DNA from: a bacterium
GTDB taxonomy: Bacteria; Pseudomonadota; Alphaproteobacteria; Micavibrionales; UBA2020
DNA length: 64,000 nt
Reading direction: 5' to 3'
Assembly (NCBI GenBank): GCA_029945425.1
Contig: JAQSDV010000002.1
Coordinates: 1,309,960 to 1,373,959 of the forward strand
Position numbers and translations under genes: made by a program. Below the pieces are notes generated by a model, which had not been told where the DNA came from, did no database searches, and saw only the letters and a program-made list of their open reading frames with translations. The stretch's first letter is position 1. The number at the start of each line of letters is the position of its first letter. Shown here one piece after another: positions 16,972-25,931 of this stretch.

Positions 16972-19500
16972 TTAGTAGACGATATGCAAAGAGTTGAGCT
17001 GGTTTGCGATTGTCGTAAATACGGTATTCAGCTCAGGCCCTGTCGGGGACACGAATGAATAGGCGGGACTGGTCGCGCAGTTCTTCAGCATTGTCTTGCT
17101 GGCGGTGGAGATACCGGTGCCCAGCGCGATTGTATAAAGCAGGATGTTCTTGTTCTTGATCGTCGTGCAAAGGTTTGCCGTGCGCGTATCCAGGGTGTCT
17201 TCCGCGGTTGTCTGGTTCGTTGAAATACGCCCGTCTGAAAGCTTGCCATAGGCGGTGTAGTTGTTGGAGCCGAAGGTGTTGTCACCGTCGGTCATCAGGA
17301 TGATGACCTTGTTCATGCCGGGATGGTCATAGGCGAGCGGCAATTGGGGATCGGTCGAATCCATCACGCCGCCCCACATGCCTGTCCAGCGCGGGCTGAG
17401 CATGCGCCAGCCCCAGGCAAGGCCGAGGTTAATCATCGTCGCGCCCCGCGCGTCCATCGAGTTGATCTTGGCCGTGATGTCGGCCTGCACATTTGTCATG
17501 GGCAGCATGGGCACGACGCAATATTTGTTGGGGCCGAAATCCGAGTTAAGCGGCGACTCATAGGTAAAAGTCGGTCCCGCACCGCAGCTGGTGAGCCGCT
17601 TGACGGAGAAGTTGTCGACCGTGCCGACGAAGCCGTTATTCGTGCTAAGGCCGATGGTGGAGCCGCTGCCGGCCGTGATGATTTCGGTATAGGTGCCGGC
17701 CGCACTGCGAGTCGTGCCGTTCGTGTTCCCGATACTCGCACGCACGCCGCCCGAGGTGACGGAGAGGACGGTGAAGGTGACTTCATATTCCGCGTTCTGA
17801 GTGAGAGCCGTCGAGGGAGAGCGGCTGGTCGCGCTGCTGGTCGTGATGTGGCGGACGCTCAAGTTATCGACGGATCCGACGAAGCCGTCACCCGTGGTGA
17901 ATGACACGGTGGTGGTGGAGGTGTTCGCCGTGAGGATTTCCGTGAAGGTGCCGTTGGTCGAGCGCGCAGTGCCGAGCGTCGCCCCCAGCGCCACGCGCAC
18001 GGAGCCAGCGCTTTGGCCGGATACGCTATAGCTCACTTCATACATGTCACCGTTAATCAGCGCCGTGGTGGGCGCGCGCGAAATCAGCGTCGTCAGCGGA
18101 TAGGCCGCGTAATTGTCGATCGTGCCTTTGAAGCCGTCAGGGGTATTGAGGCCGATCGTCGACGTGCTGGTATTGGCGTTGATCGTCTGCGTATAAGTGC
18201 CGACGGCGTTGCGCGACGTGCCGTTGGTGGAGCCCACAACCGCGCGTACGCTGCCCGCTGTGCGTGCGGTGATGGTAAAGACCACGGAATACGGCAAGCT
18301 ATTCGCAAGGGTAACGGTAGGCGCCTCAGTCACGGAGCTGTTTGCGGTCGAACTCTTGGTCAGCACGCCCGAGGCGATCGACCAGCCGGAGCCAAGCGTC
18401 CAGTTGGCGGTCGAGGCGTAAGTGCCGTTCTGAGCGACGTTGGTCGCGACGCGGGTTGCGAGGCCCGATGCCACTGTCCAGCCCGTGCCCAGCGTCCAGC
18501 CGCTGCTCGACGTGAAATCGCCGTTGGTGATAATGTTTGCAGGCAAGGTTTTCGACAACACGCCGCTGCCGATCGACCAGTCATTGCCGAGCGTCCAGCC
18601 CGACGACGACGCGAAATCGCTGTTGGTCGCGATTTCGGTGCCGACCGTGTTGAACCAGGCGTTACCGCCGGAAGTCGCGCAAGGCGAGAAATAGCGTGTA
18701 AATTTCGCTGTCGTCGGTTCATCGGGGTTGATCGCATAGGGGGGATCGTCAGTCACGTCGCGGTTGCTGGTTTCCCGCGCCTGCACGCAACCCGCCCAGC
18801 TGGTGGTGCCGTAGTTATAGCTGTCGGAATTGATCCAGTTGGTGCGCGATGGGCCAACATTCACCGCCTGTGAAAACGGCACGACACCCACGAACAATGT
18901 TTCCACATCCGAATTGTCGCCGTAGAGAATGCCGAGCAGCGTGTTCGCCGCAGTTTTTGACGCCTGCAACTTGTTCATGCCGCCGCCCGCATCTTCGAGC
19001 ATCGAGCCCGTATTGTCCATGACCATCACAAGTTCAAGACCGGAAATTTCACGGCGCACGATCGTTTCGGCAAAGACGTCGATATGGTCCTGACCGAAAA
19101 TACCCATGAACACGGTCTTGGTTTTCGATTTCGCATGCACGTCAACCATGCCGGGCGGCGTCAGCACGGTAATGTCATAAGCCTCGCCAAGTGCGCCTTC
19201 GGGATAGTTGGCGTCAAAATAGGCGCGGATGCGCGCTTCGATTTCCGCAGGCGTGCCGTCTGTGCTACCGCCCGCCAGCGCCGCCTTGTCAAGCGCGCCC
19301 GACAGGCGCGTCTTCAGGTTGTAACCCTGCGCCAGATCGACCGCCACGCCCGCCGCAGCGAAAAATGCCGGCAGGCAGAACACCACCACAAGGGCGACCA
19401 CGCCCGCCGTATCGGCGGCCCAGCGCTTTATGCTGCGGCGCAGGTTCAGAACAGGCGCGCGGAATTGCTCCGCGGCAGCACGCAGGGTATTGTTCAGCAT
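16972..19500 (-). CDS. tadG: TadG-like pilus protein with VWA domain and inserted beta-rich repeat block
   Basis: 842 residues. One N-terminal membrane segment (residues 33-55, GVVALVVVFCLPAFFAAAG) of TadE/TadG type, then a von Willebrand A domain starting LELVMVMDNTGSM (MIDAS-like, residues 156-167) and closing with VIILMTDGDNT (732-742). Between them, about residues 290-638, is a block of repeats: three NxDFxSSSGWTLGxxWS-type units (near 293, 326, 358) and three units of about 80-85 residues ending GFVGTVDNFSV-like (near 402-463, 487-549, 571-633). Normal TadG proteins lack this block. The protein is probably surface-exposed with the pilus; a ligand-binding role of the insert is inferred. 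It overlaps the tadE stop by 7 bases. Confidence 0.88.
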   Translation of the reverse strand: MLNNTLRAAAEQFRAPVLNLRRSIKRWAADTAGVVALVVVFCLPAFFAAAGVAVDLAQGYNLKTRLSGALDKAALAGGSTDGTPAEIEARIRAYFDANYPEGALGEAYDITVLTPPGMVDVHAKSKTKTVFMGIFGQDHIDVFAETIVRREISGLELVMVMDNTGSMLEDAGGGMNKLQASKTAANTLLGILYGDNSDVETLFVGVVPFSQAVNVGPSRTNWINSDSYNYGTTSWAGCVQARETSNRDVTDDPPYAINPDEPTTAKFTRYFSPCATSGGNAWFNTVGTEIATNSDFASSSGWTLGNDWSIGSGVLSKTLPANIITNGDFTSSSGWTLGTGWTVASGLATRVATNVAQNGTYASTANWTLGSGWSIASGVLTKSSTANSSVTEAPTVTLANSLPYSVVFTITARTAGSVRAVVGSTNGTSRNAVGTYTQTINANTSTSTIGLNTPDGFKGTIDNYAAYPLTTLISRAPTTALINGDMYEVSYSVSGQSAGSVRVALGATLGTARSTNGTFTEILTANTSTTTVSFTTGDGFVGSVDNLSVRHITTSSATSRSPSTALTQNAEYEVTFTVLSVTSGGVRASIGNTNGTTRSAAGTYTEIITAGSGSTIGLSTNNGFVGTVDNFSVKRLTSCGAGPTFTYESPLNSDFGPNKYCVVPMLPMTNVQADITAKINSMDARGATMINLGLAWGWRMLSPRWTGMWGGVMDSTDPQLPLAYDHPGMNKVIILMTDGDNTFGSNNYTAYGKLSDGRISTNQTTAEDTLDTRTANLCTTIKNKNILLYTIALGTGISTASKTMLKNCATSPAYSFVSPTGPELNTVFTTIANQLNSLHIVY
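17587..18633 (-). repeat. Repeat block inserted in the TadG VWA domain
   Basis: Codes for residues about 290-638 of the TadG-like protein. Three short Trp-containing units (xSSSGWTLGxxWSIxSG) are followed by three longer units sharing GSVRAxxGxTNGTxRSxxGT, YTEI and GFVGTVDNFSV. The long units repeat every 250 bases or so. The pattern resembles carbohydrate-binding-like beta-sandwich modules, but no family was assigned. Confidence 0.75.
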
Positions 19501-20045
19501 GAACTTCCTCCGGTGGAGCAGGGAATATAGCCCGTCGCGACCTTGCGGCCCCGGGCAAAGGATTCGATTTTCATCACGATCGGCGCGCCGAAATAGGACG
19601 TGAAGACAGGTGTGAACACATAGCGCACGGTCACCGCCAGCACGCCTTCGTTCTGCGCACCCAGGCCTTCGGTGCGGTCCGTAACTTCTGTATTGGCGTC
19701 CATGTTAAAGGTGCGGCGCCACTGCACGGTCGGCACCTTGGTCGTGCCGATAAATTTTATGCTGGCAATGTCGGCGCCATAGCTGGTGGTCGGATAGGGC
19801 ATCATCGCCATACGGCCCGCAATGATCGCATCATCGATATCACCGGGGGTTGCCTGAATTTCACGCGTCAGCAAGTCGCTGACCGTTTGCGTCGCGTTGG
19901 TGACCTTCTGGTTGGTGACAAGCGCAAGGCCGGTGTCGATCGTGCCGCACAGCACCAGCATCAGGAACGGGAACAGGAGCGCCGCCTCGACCGCCGCGGT
20001 CGCGCCGTCATCCTTGAGCCATCTGATAAAACCGCGAAAAACCAT
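19494..20045 (-). CDS. tadE: TadE-family minor pilin-like protein
   Basis: 183 residues. Short basic N-terminus, then DDGATAAVEAALLFPFLMLV, the TadE-like motif with Glu after the processing site and a long hydrophobic helix. The remaining periplasmic part has no recognised fold; cysteines sit near the C-terminus (PCSTGGSSC). TadE/TadF proteins are pseudopilins processed by TadV. It lies between the second TadE-like gene and tadG in one operon. Confidence 0.87.
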   Translation of the reverse strand: MVFRGFIRWLKDDGATAAVEAALLFPFLMLVLCGTIDTGLALVTNQKVTNATQTVSDLLTREIQATPGDIDDAIIAGRMAMMPYPTTSYGADIASIKFIGTTKVPTVQWRRTFNMDANTEVTDRTEGLGAQNEGVLAVTVRYVFTPVFTSYFGAPIVMKIESFARGRKVATGYIPCSTGGSSC

Positions 20046-20060
20046 CGTCTCTTCCTGTAT

Positions 20061-20618
20061 TTAACTGCCGCCGCAAGCCATCGGATCAAGCGATGTGCAA
20101 TAAGGTTCGGTCTGGATCACGACCGTCGCCATATGCGCAACCCAGTCCTGCCCCGACCCTGCCGTCAGCATGGTGCTGATAAAGGGCGTGAGGAATTCCC
20201 ATTTATAATAAGCGCGCACAAGAATCACGTCGCTGTCGTTACCCGCATCGAAGGGGTGCGGGATAAGGTTGCCCTCGTCGTCGAACTGCGGCTCCATCGT
20301 ATCGGCAAGGGAAAAGCTGTTGCCGCCCACATGGATGACTTCATACTGGAGCTTGTCGCAGTCGAGCATCGTGCCGCCCTGGCTGCAGAGCAGGGCTTTG
20401 AAAGTATCCTCGGGGTTGTCAGACTGCTGCACCTGACCTGTGCGGATGCGGCGCGCCGCTTCGGCGGAGGCGCCCTCCAGCACGGTGCCGCTCGCAAAGA
20501 ACATCGACAGTTCGATGATGCCGAAAATGATCGTAAAGAGGGGCATAGCGACCAGCGAGAATTCAACCGCTGTCACACCTTCTTCCCGTCTCAGCCATCG
20601 TCTGAAAGTCTTGATCAT
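20061..20618 (-). CDS. TadE/TadF-family minor pilin-like protein
   Basis: 185 residues from ATG 20618 (an open frame continues 18 codons upstream, but MIKTFRRWLRREEGVTAVEF is the normal start with AGGG just ahead). Glu at the processing site and a hydrophobic helix (SLVAMPLFTIIFGIIELSMF) mark it as TadE-like. Four cysteines occur in the periplasmic part. It is first of three genes (this, tadE, tadG), 15 bases apart from tadE. Confidence 0.85.
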   Translation of the reverse strand: MIKTFRRWLRREEGVTAVEFSLVAMPLFTIIFGIIELSMFFASGTVLEGASAEAARRIRTGQVQQSDNPEDTFKALLCSQGGTMLDCDKLQYEVIHVGGNSFSLADTMEPQFDDEGNLIPHPFDAGNDSDVILVRAYYKWEFLTPFISTMLTAGSGQDWVAHMATVVIQTEPYCTSLDPMACGGS

Positions 20619-20786
20619 CCCTGACCCTTTTTTTAACACATCACTACCGCCGCACGAAATCGCGGCACGCAATGATTACCCATTCTTTATATTAAACGAG
20701 TGTGCTTAAACCCCTGTTAATTTCTCGCACAAAGCACAACAAATTCAATCATTTAAAATTTTAGACAAATGCGGGGTTCCTTAGCC

Positions 20787-21239
20787 TTACTGGGCGACGT
20801 CACGGCCCCATTTGGCGACCAGCGCAGTCTGCCTTTTCTCTATATCTTTCAAGCGCTTCTCGTTACGCATGACGAGCAGGCCGGCAACGAAGGGGGTGAT
20901 GTTGAAATAGATCAGCCAGCCCACGCCCGCCGCCCCGTAGGCGAGGATCAGGGTACTTGCCTGCATCAATAATTCGAAAGACTGGTCGAGGCGGTGGCCG
21001 TTTTCCAGCAGGCTCAGCCAAGAGGGCACCGTGCCGGCGAAATTCATGCAGCCGACGGTCAGCCAGGCCGTGCGGGGCTGCGCATTGTCGATCAGCGCCG
21101 CGACAAAGGTCGGAATCAGGCAGCCGCAGAAAAGCAGTGTGGAGGGGAAAAACACCCCCGCCGCGATCAGCAGCGTCAGAATCGCGAATTTCACCCGCCA
21201 CGGCATGCCCGGTTTTTTCTGTTCCTGCACTGCGGCCAT
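20787..21239 (-). CDS. Small membrane protein paired with the pseudokinase
   Basis: 150 residues from ATG 21239 (MAAVQEQKKPGMPWRVKFAI). Three or so hydrophobic segments are visible: FAILTLLIAAGVFFPSTLLF with CGCLIPTF, ASTLILAYGAAGVGWLIYF, and FVAGLLVMR. The C-terminus is charged (NEKRLKDIEKRQTALVAKWG). No family was recognised. The start is one base after the stop of the pseudokinase gene, so they are almost certainly cotranscribed and perhaps interact in the membrane. Confidence 0.75.
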   Translation of the reverse strand: MAAVQEQKKPGMPWRVKFAILTLLIAAGVFFPSTLLFCGCLIPTFVAALIDNAQPRTAWLTVGCMNFAGTVPSWLSLLENGHRLDQSFELLMQASTLILAYGAAGVGWLIYFNITPFVAGLLVMRNEKRLKDIEKRQTALVAKWGRDVAQ

Positions 21240-21240
21240 G

Positions 21241-23361
21241 TTACGTCCCCCCCGCCAAACGAAGGAAGAAATACCCCACAAGGCAGATCGATGCGAGCGA
21301 GGCGGAGAAAACCATCGCCACCTGACGCCCCGACGATTTGCCGAAGCTGCCGCGGCGTGTCAACTGTTGCTCGATATGCTGGCGCTCCCGCACCAGCCCG
21401 CCGAATTCGCGGCGTGCCAGCACGAAACGCTGGATATCGTCCTGCACCAGCGCCGCGTTGTCGATCAGGTCGAGGATGCTGGCAAGGTTGCCGTCATTGG
21501 CGAGCTTGTTCATGCGCTTGTTCAGTTCGGTGCGCAGGTCGCGGTCGTTGAAACGCTCGATTGCGGGTGCCAGCATCGAAATCAGCCATCCCCCGACGCC
21601 CGGCACGGGGCCTGTGTTAAACCGCCGCTGGATCGCGGCCAGCGTGCGCGCGACGCCGACCAGATGGTATCCACGGTCGCGCGAAATAACATGCCCCAGA
21701 TGCGGGTCGATCATTTTCGGTTCCCGCACGGAAACAAACGCCATCATGTGGCGGTCCAGAATGCTCTCCGGGCGGTTCGGTTTTTTCGCGATGTCTTCCA
21801 GCGCCAGCAATAAACTGCCCGGCCCCAGCACGACGTAGTTCAGCAAAAGCGGGCTCATGCACACGACTTCCTTGTCGAGCATGTAGAGGACGCGCTCGAT
21901 TCCGTATACGGGCATTTTCTGGACGAGGAAGCTGCGGCATTTCTCGTAGAGCGTAATGATGGAAGAAGCGTCCTGCACCTCCTCGAAACGCTGCTGCACC
22001 CAGTTGGTGAACATTTGCGTCGCGATCATCTCGGCGTGGCTTTGCACCTCGTCCTGCCGCGACATTGCTTCTGCGAGCGCGACGCCAAGGCCGGTCGGGA
22101 AAATGGAAAGTTCCTTGTAACGCACGGGCGCACGCGGATCGAGCGCCATGCTGATCGCCGACACAATACGTTCGCGGCTGGAGCCTTTTTCTTTTTCCCA
22201 GACCTTGCTGAGGCGCAGCTCCAACTCCTTGTCGTCGAAGTTGCGCTTGATCCATTGCGTGAACTGGTCTTTTTCCAGCACGGACGCGGCATCTTGCGGA
22301 TGGGCTGAGAATGCGGCGGCGACGGAACGGAGGTCCCAGTATTTGTCGTCGCGGAAAATAAACGGCCGGGCAGCCTTTGCCGGCACATATTGCGGCTTCG
22401 AGTTGATGCGGCGACCCTCGGCCCAGCGAGTCGCCTCGTCCAGATCCCAGCGCTGCGTTTCATCATCATTCAGCACGCCGCGCAGGAAATCCCCGATATT
22501 GCCCGGCAGGCGGTCGCCGCCGGCTGCGAAATTGAGCGAGCCGCTTTGCATTTTGGCATTCGTAATCTGCAGGGCTGTCTTGCCAGCCGCGAGGTTGACG
22601 CCGCGCACCACCTGCGCGACGCAGATGCCAAGCGCGTATAAATCGTCCTTCATCGAGCCCTGCCCGCGACCAGACGCCTGCGCCATGCCGCGCTCGATGG
22701 TCTCATACAGCGGATGCAGGCGGAAAAACGCGGCGGTCGAGAGGCATTCGCCCAGCACAACCGATTCTGCGCCCGCGCTGCCCGTCATGAACATGTTGTC
22801 GAGGCTGATTGCGCCATGCATCATGTCGGCGCGGCGGAATTCCTGCAGCACGCTCAGGATGGGCATGATCAGCGCGGGTACCAGGCGTTCTTCGTGCAGG
22901 CGCAACGGACGCGCCTCGGGCGTTTCCATCATCTTGCGGCCGCCCGGCGCCTCGAAGACCAGCGCGAGTTTCTGGCGGCCTTCGGGTTTCCAGTCGATGA
23001 TGCCCGCCTCCACCAGTTTCAGCAGGTGCGGGCTGCGGATCGCCTTGTAGGACGCGATATTGGTGACGCGCGGCACGCGGCTGTTCCGGCACAGCAGCGC
23101 AAACTGTTCACCGCCCGAGCGGCGGTCCTTCGCATCGAAGGCCTGCGTCGCGACAGAAGCAAGGTCGGCGCGCTGTGCGTCTGGAAAAATTTCAATATCC
23201 TGCCCCACCATGACGCGCCCATCGGCGGTAGTGGATGAAAGTATCGAAAAATATCCGATCTGCGATTTCGGCTGTTTGCGTTTCTCCGCACCCAAGGCGC
23301 CGGAATCATCATCGGTGTCGTCTGGCGACTCCATGGTGTTCCCCATTATCCCCGCCCCCAT
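21241..23361 (-). CDS. Tail-anchored Ser/Thr pseudokinase-like protein
   Basis: 706 residues. About residues 35-255 look like a eukaryotic-type protein kinase fold: LPxLIMPILSVLQEFRRADM, MHGAISLDNMF in the place of HRDLKxxN, VVLGECLS in the place of the DFG segment, and KDDLYALGICVAQVV as the SDIWSLG helix. The catalytic Asp of HRD and the DFG Asp are absent, and no VAxK lysine is seen. So it is probably inactive as a kinase. The middle (about 260-660) is a long helical region of unknown type, and the C-terminus ends with one membrane helix (VAMVFSASLASICLVGYFFL). Its position upstream of the TadE/TadG operon suggests a role in pilus control, which is inference. Other start codons lie at residues 6 and 10. 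Confidence 0.78.
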   Translation of the reverse strand: MGAGIMGNTMESPDDTDDDSGALGAEKRKQPKSQIGYFSILSSTTADGRVMVGQDIEIFPDAQRADLASVATQAFDAKDRRSGGEQFALLCRNSRVPRVTNIASYKAIRSPHLLKLVEAGIIDWKPEGRQKLALVFEAPGGRKMMETPEARPLRLHEERLVPALIMPILSVLQEFRRADMMHGAISLDNMFMTGSAGAESVVLGECLSTAAFFRLHPLYETIERGMAQASGRGQGSMKDDLYALGICVAQVVRGVNLAAGKTALQITNAKMQSGSLNFAAGGDRLPGNIGDFLRGVLNDDETQRWDLDEATRWAEGRRINSKPQYVPAKAARPFIFRDDKYWDLRSVAAAFSAHPQDAASVLEKDQFTQWIKRNFDDKELELRLSKVWEKEKGSSRERIVSAISMALDPRAPVRYKELSIFPTGLGVALAEAMSRQDEVQSHAEMIATQMFTNWVQQRFEEVQDASSIITLYEKCRSFLVQKMPVYGIERVLYMLDKEVVCMSPLLLNYVVLGPGSLLLALEDIAKKPNRPESILDRHMMAFVSVREPKMIDPHLGHVISRDRGYHLVGVARTLAAIQRRFNTGPVPGVGGWLISMLAPAIERFNDRDLRTELNKRMNKLANDGNLASILDLIDNAALVQDDIQRFVLARREFGGLVRERQHIEQQLTRRGSFGKSSGRQVAMVFSASLASICLVGYFFLRLAGGT

Positions 23362-23611
23362 TTTACGGACATATGGTTAGGAATTTATTAAATAAATTCT
23401 GTGCAGGGATTTCGCCAAATACCTGTTTTTTTTCGACATTGAATTGCGAGTGAGAACGCTTCTTATTTATGAAAAAATTGTTAATTGACCTGCGCTATAC
23501 TGAAGATATAACTTATCCATAACGAGAGCAGAGCACACAGAAATTCAGTTCTCTTACACTTTAGTGATCTTCACTTACACACATAAGCACCCGAGACGTT
23601 AAAGTGTTCAG
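23362..23611. promoter_or_regulatory. AT-rich promoter region of the pseudokinase gene
   Basis: About 250 bases with no gene, upstream of the pseudokinase and downstream of gabD. It is AT-rich, as expected for a promoter. No specific operator or -35/-10 pair could be assigned with confidence. Confidence 0.35.
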
Positions 23612-23644
23612 AAAAGGGCCCGGTCTTGACCACCGGGCCCTTTT
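23612..23644 (-). terminator. Strong rho-independent terminator after gabD
   Basis: AAAAGGGCCCGGT (23612-23624) pairs with ACCGGGCCCTTTT (23632-23644), a perfect 13-base stem with a 7-base loop. T and A tracts flank it on both sides, so it could work in both directions. It lies 22 bases beyond the gabD stop. Confidence 0.9.
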
Positions 23645-23666
23645 TACGTCTGCAGCGTTATTTCGA

Positions 23667-25160
23667 TCAAAGACCGCCAAGGCTCAGCAACTTGATCTCC
23701 AGATAGTCTTCAATGCCGTATTTCGAGCCTTCTGTGCCGATGCCGGATTGTTTCCAGCCGCCGAAGGGGGCCTGTGCCGCCACAATCGCGACGCTGTTCA
23801 CGCCGACCATGCCGTATTCCAACGCCTCGCCCACGCGCCAGATGCGCGCCATGTTGTTCGAATAGAAATAAGCGGCGAGACCATATTCGGTATCGTTCGC
23901 CATCCTGATGACATCGTCATCCGTCTTGAATTTAAACAGCGGCGCAAGCGGGCCGAAGGTTTCTTCGCGGAAGAATTTCATGTCGGGCGTCGCATTGGCG
24001 ACAACCGTGGGCTCGAAGAACGACTCGCCCAGTTTATGGCGCTTGCCGCCGGTTGTGACCTTGCCGCCCTTTTGCGTGGCGTCGGAGAGGTGCTGTTCGA
24101 CTTTCTCGATGCCCTTGACGTTGATCATCGGGCCGATCTCGACCCCCTCCTCCAGCCCGTTGCCGACTTTCATTTTGGCAACGGCTTCGGTGAATTTCTG
24201 CGTGAAGGCGTCATAGATGCCTTCCTGCACGAAAATGCGGTTCGCGCAGACGCAAGTCTGGCCCGCATTGCGGAATTTCGACGCAATCGCGCCTGTCACG
24301 GCCGCATCGATATCGGCGTCGTCGAACACGATGAAGGGCGCGTTGCCGCCCAGCTCCATCGAAACCTTTTTCACACTGCTTGCGCATTGCGTCAGCAAAA
24401 TCTTGCCGACAGCGGTCGAGCCGGTGAAGCTGAGTTTTTTGACGGTGGGATTGTCGGTCATTTCCTTGCCGATCGGCTGCGCCTCGCCGATCACAATGTT
24501 CAGGACACCTTTCGGGATGCCGGCACGCTCCGCCAGTTCAGCCAGCGCGAGTGCGGAGAACGGCGTGAATTCGGATGGTTTCATGACAACCGTGCAACCG
24601 GCGGCGAGCGCCGGACCGGTTTTGCGTGTGATCATCGATGACGGAAAATTCCACGGCGTGATCATCGCGCAGACGCCAACCGGCTGTTTCAGCGTGACAA
24701 GGCGGTGGGTTTTGTTATGCGTCGGGATGACGTCGCCATACACGCGGCGGCCTTCTTCGGCCATCCACACCACGTAATCAATGCCGCTCTGGATTTCAGC
24801 CTTTGATTGCGCCAGCGGCTTGCCCTGCTCTGCGGTCAGGATTTTCGCGAGGTCTTCGATATTTTCAAGCTGCAGGTCCGCCCATTTTTTCAAAATCTTG
24901 GCGCGGTCGGATGCCAGCATCGTCTTCCAGCCCTCGAGCGCTTTCTGTGCCGCGTCGATGGCTTTCTTTGTTTCAGCCGCGCCCATATTCGGAACGGTGC
25001 CGATCACATCGCCGGTTGCGGGGTTGTTCACCTCCAGCATGCGGCCGCCTTCCGCGCCCGTCCACGCGCCGTCGATATAGCCAAGCTGGCGGAACAGCGC
25101 GCTGTCCTTCAGGTTCAACTGGGCTACGACATCGATGATCTGTACTGCTGCGCCGGGCAT
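23667..25160 (-). CDS. gabD: NAD(P)-dependent succinate-semialdehyde dehydrogenase
   Basis: About 497 residues from ATG 25160, which has AGGAG 9 bases upstream (an upstream frame extension of 33 codons has no such site). Aldehyde dehydrogenase fold: cofactor motif FTGSTAVGK, catalytic Glu in MELGGNAPFIVFDDAD, catalytic Cys in FRNAGQTCVCANR. The C-terminal GIGTEGSKYGIEDYLEIK matches GabD-type enzymes, which oxidise succinate semialdehyde to succinate (GABA shunt). The double Cys pair (TCVC) is typical of bacterial SSADH. Substrate is inferred by family resemblance. Confidence 0.9.
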   Translation of the reverse strand: MPGAAVQIIDVVAQLNLKDSALFRQLGYIDGAWTGAEGGRMLEVNNPATGDVIGTVPNMGAAETKKAIDAAQKALEGWKTMLASDRAKILKKWADLQLENIEDLAKILTAEQGKPLAQSKAEIQSGIDYVVWMAEEGRRVYGDVIPTHNKTHRLVTLKQPVGVCAMITPWNFPSSMITRKTGPALAAGCTVVMKPSEFTPFSALALAELAERAGIPKGVLNIVIGEAQPIGKEMTDNPTVKKLSFTGSTAVGKILLTQCASSVKKVSMELGGNAPFIVFDDADIDAAVTGAIASKFRNAGQTCVCANRIFVQEGIYDAFTQKFTEAVAKMKVGNGLEEGVEIGPMINVKGIEKVEQHLSDATQKGGKVTTGGKRHKLGESFFEPTVVANATPDMKFFREETFGPLAPLFKFKTDDDVIRMANDTEYGLAAYFYSNNMARIWRVGEALEYGMVGVNSVAIVAAQAPFGGWKQSGIGTEGSKYGIEDYLEIKLLSLGGL

Positions 25161-25186
25161 TTGAAGTCTCCTTTGATTTGATACCC

Positions 25187-25203
25187 GATAAGATAGTCTT
25201 ATC
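25187..25203. promoter_or_regulatory. Operator-like 17-bp palindrome between gabD and the P-loop cassette
   Basis: GATAAGA (25187-25193), TAG, TCTTATC (25197-25203): a perfect inverted repeat with a 3-base spacer. It is 27 bases upstream of the gabD start codon and about 80 bases before the divergent P-loop gene. This position fits a transcription factor site that could control one or both units. The factor is unknown. Confidence 0.45.
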
Positions 25204-25283
25204 TGGCTTGAAGGGGAAGGAGGGCCAAAAATTTCCTTGATTAACAATGCGATAACCATTATTTAAGCGTTTTCTGTAAAAAT

Positions 25284-25931
25284 ATGACCATCATATATGA
25301 AAGGATGCGCGGCTTGCGCCTGAACGAAAAGCTGACAGAAACGCTCGACAAGGCGGCTACCGAGACCGAGACGAAGATGCACCAGTTCATCGTCGGGCCG
25401 GCGGGATCGGGCCGCACGACGCAGGCGCAAGCCTATGCGGCGGAAATGATTGCGCGCGGATTTGCCAACCAGACGCGCAGCCGCAAGGATTTTGAAACGG
25501 TATCTTTCGACGATCCCGGCGACGTCAATGCCGTGACGAAACTCATGGGTGACGCCACCGGCGGTGTGCTGATCGTTGAAAACTTCCGCACGCGCCACGA
25601 CGGCGACGACGGACAGGTACTGCTGCATAACCGGCTGGTGCGCGCCATCGACCAGCAAACGGTGACGGTCGTTTTCATCTCGACGCCGCCCGAGCTTGCG
25701 GAGGCCTTGCGCAACATGCCGGAAATTTCCCAGCGCCTGCGCACAACAGTCAACACCCCGAAAACCTTTACGCCCGATGAAATCGCCGCCTATCACTACG
25801 ACCTGAAGGAAGGCGACCGCAACCGCCAGCGCAGGGCCGAATGGAAAGAGGCGCGCGACGAGGATTTGCGGCCCAGGGACAAGATTGTAGCGCCCCATAC
25901 CGCGCGTTTCGTGAAGCCGGGGGGCGCATAA
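25284..25931 (+). CDS. P-loop AAA+-like paralogue 1 of 4, degenerate Walker motifs
   Basis: 215 residues. It aligns with the three genes that follow. The P-loop reads GPAGSGRTT (38-46), with Arg replacing the invariant Lys. The Walker B position is GVLIVEN (94-100) rather than hhhhDE. A possible arginine-finger position is SQRLRTTV (R151). The C-terminal tail EARDEDLRPRDKIVAPHTAR then FVKPGGA is shared with its neighbours. The changes suggest that it binds or hydrolyses ATP poorly and may be a regulatory subunit. Start ATG 25284 lacks a good ribosome binding site; ATG 25305 is an alternative. The stop abuts the next ATG. Function unknown. Confidence 0.8.
   Translation: MTIIYERMRGLRLNEKLTETLDKAATETETKMHQFIVGPAGSGRTTQAQAYAAEMIARGFANQTRSRKDFETVSFDDPGDVNAVTKLMGDATGGVLIVENFRTRHDGDDGQVLLHNRLVRAIDQQTVTVVFISTPPELAEALRNMPEISQRLRTTVNTPKTFTPDEIAAYHYDLKEGDRNRQRRAEWKEARDEDLRPRDKIVAPHTARFVKPGGA

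Noticed and set aside
24800..25181. + strand open frames opposite the gabD start
   Set aside because: They are shadows of gabD, with no ribosome binding site and no family resemblance.
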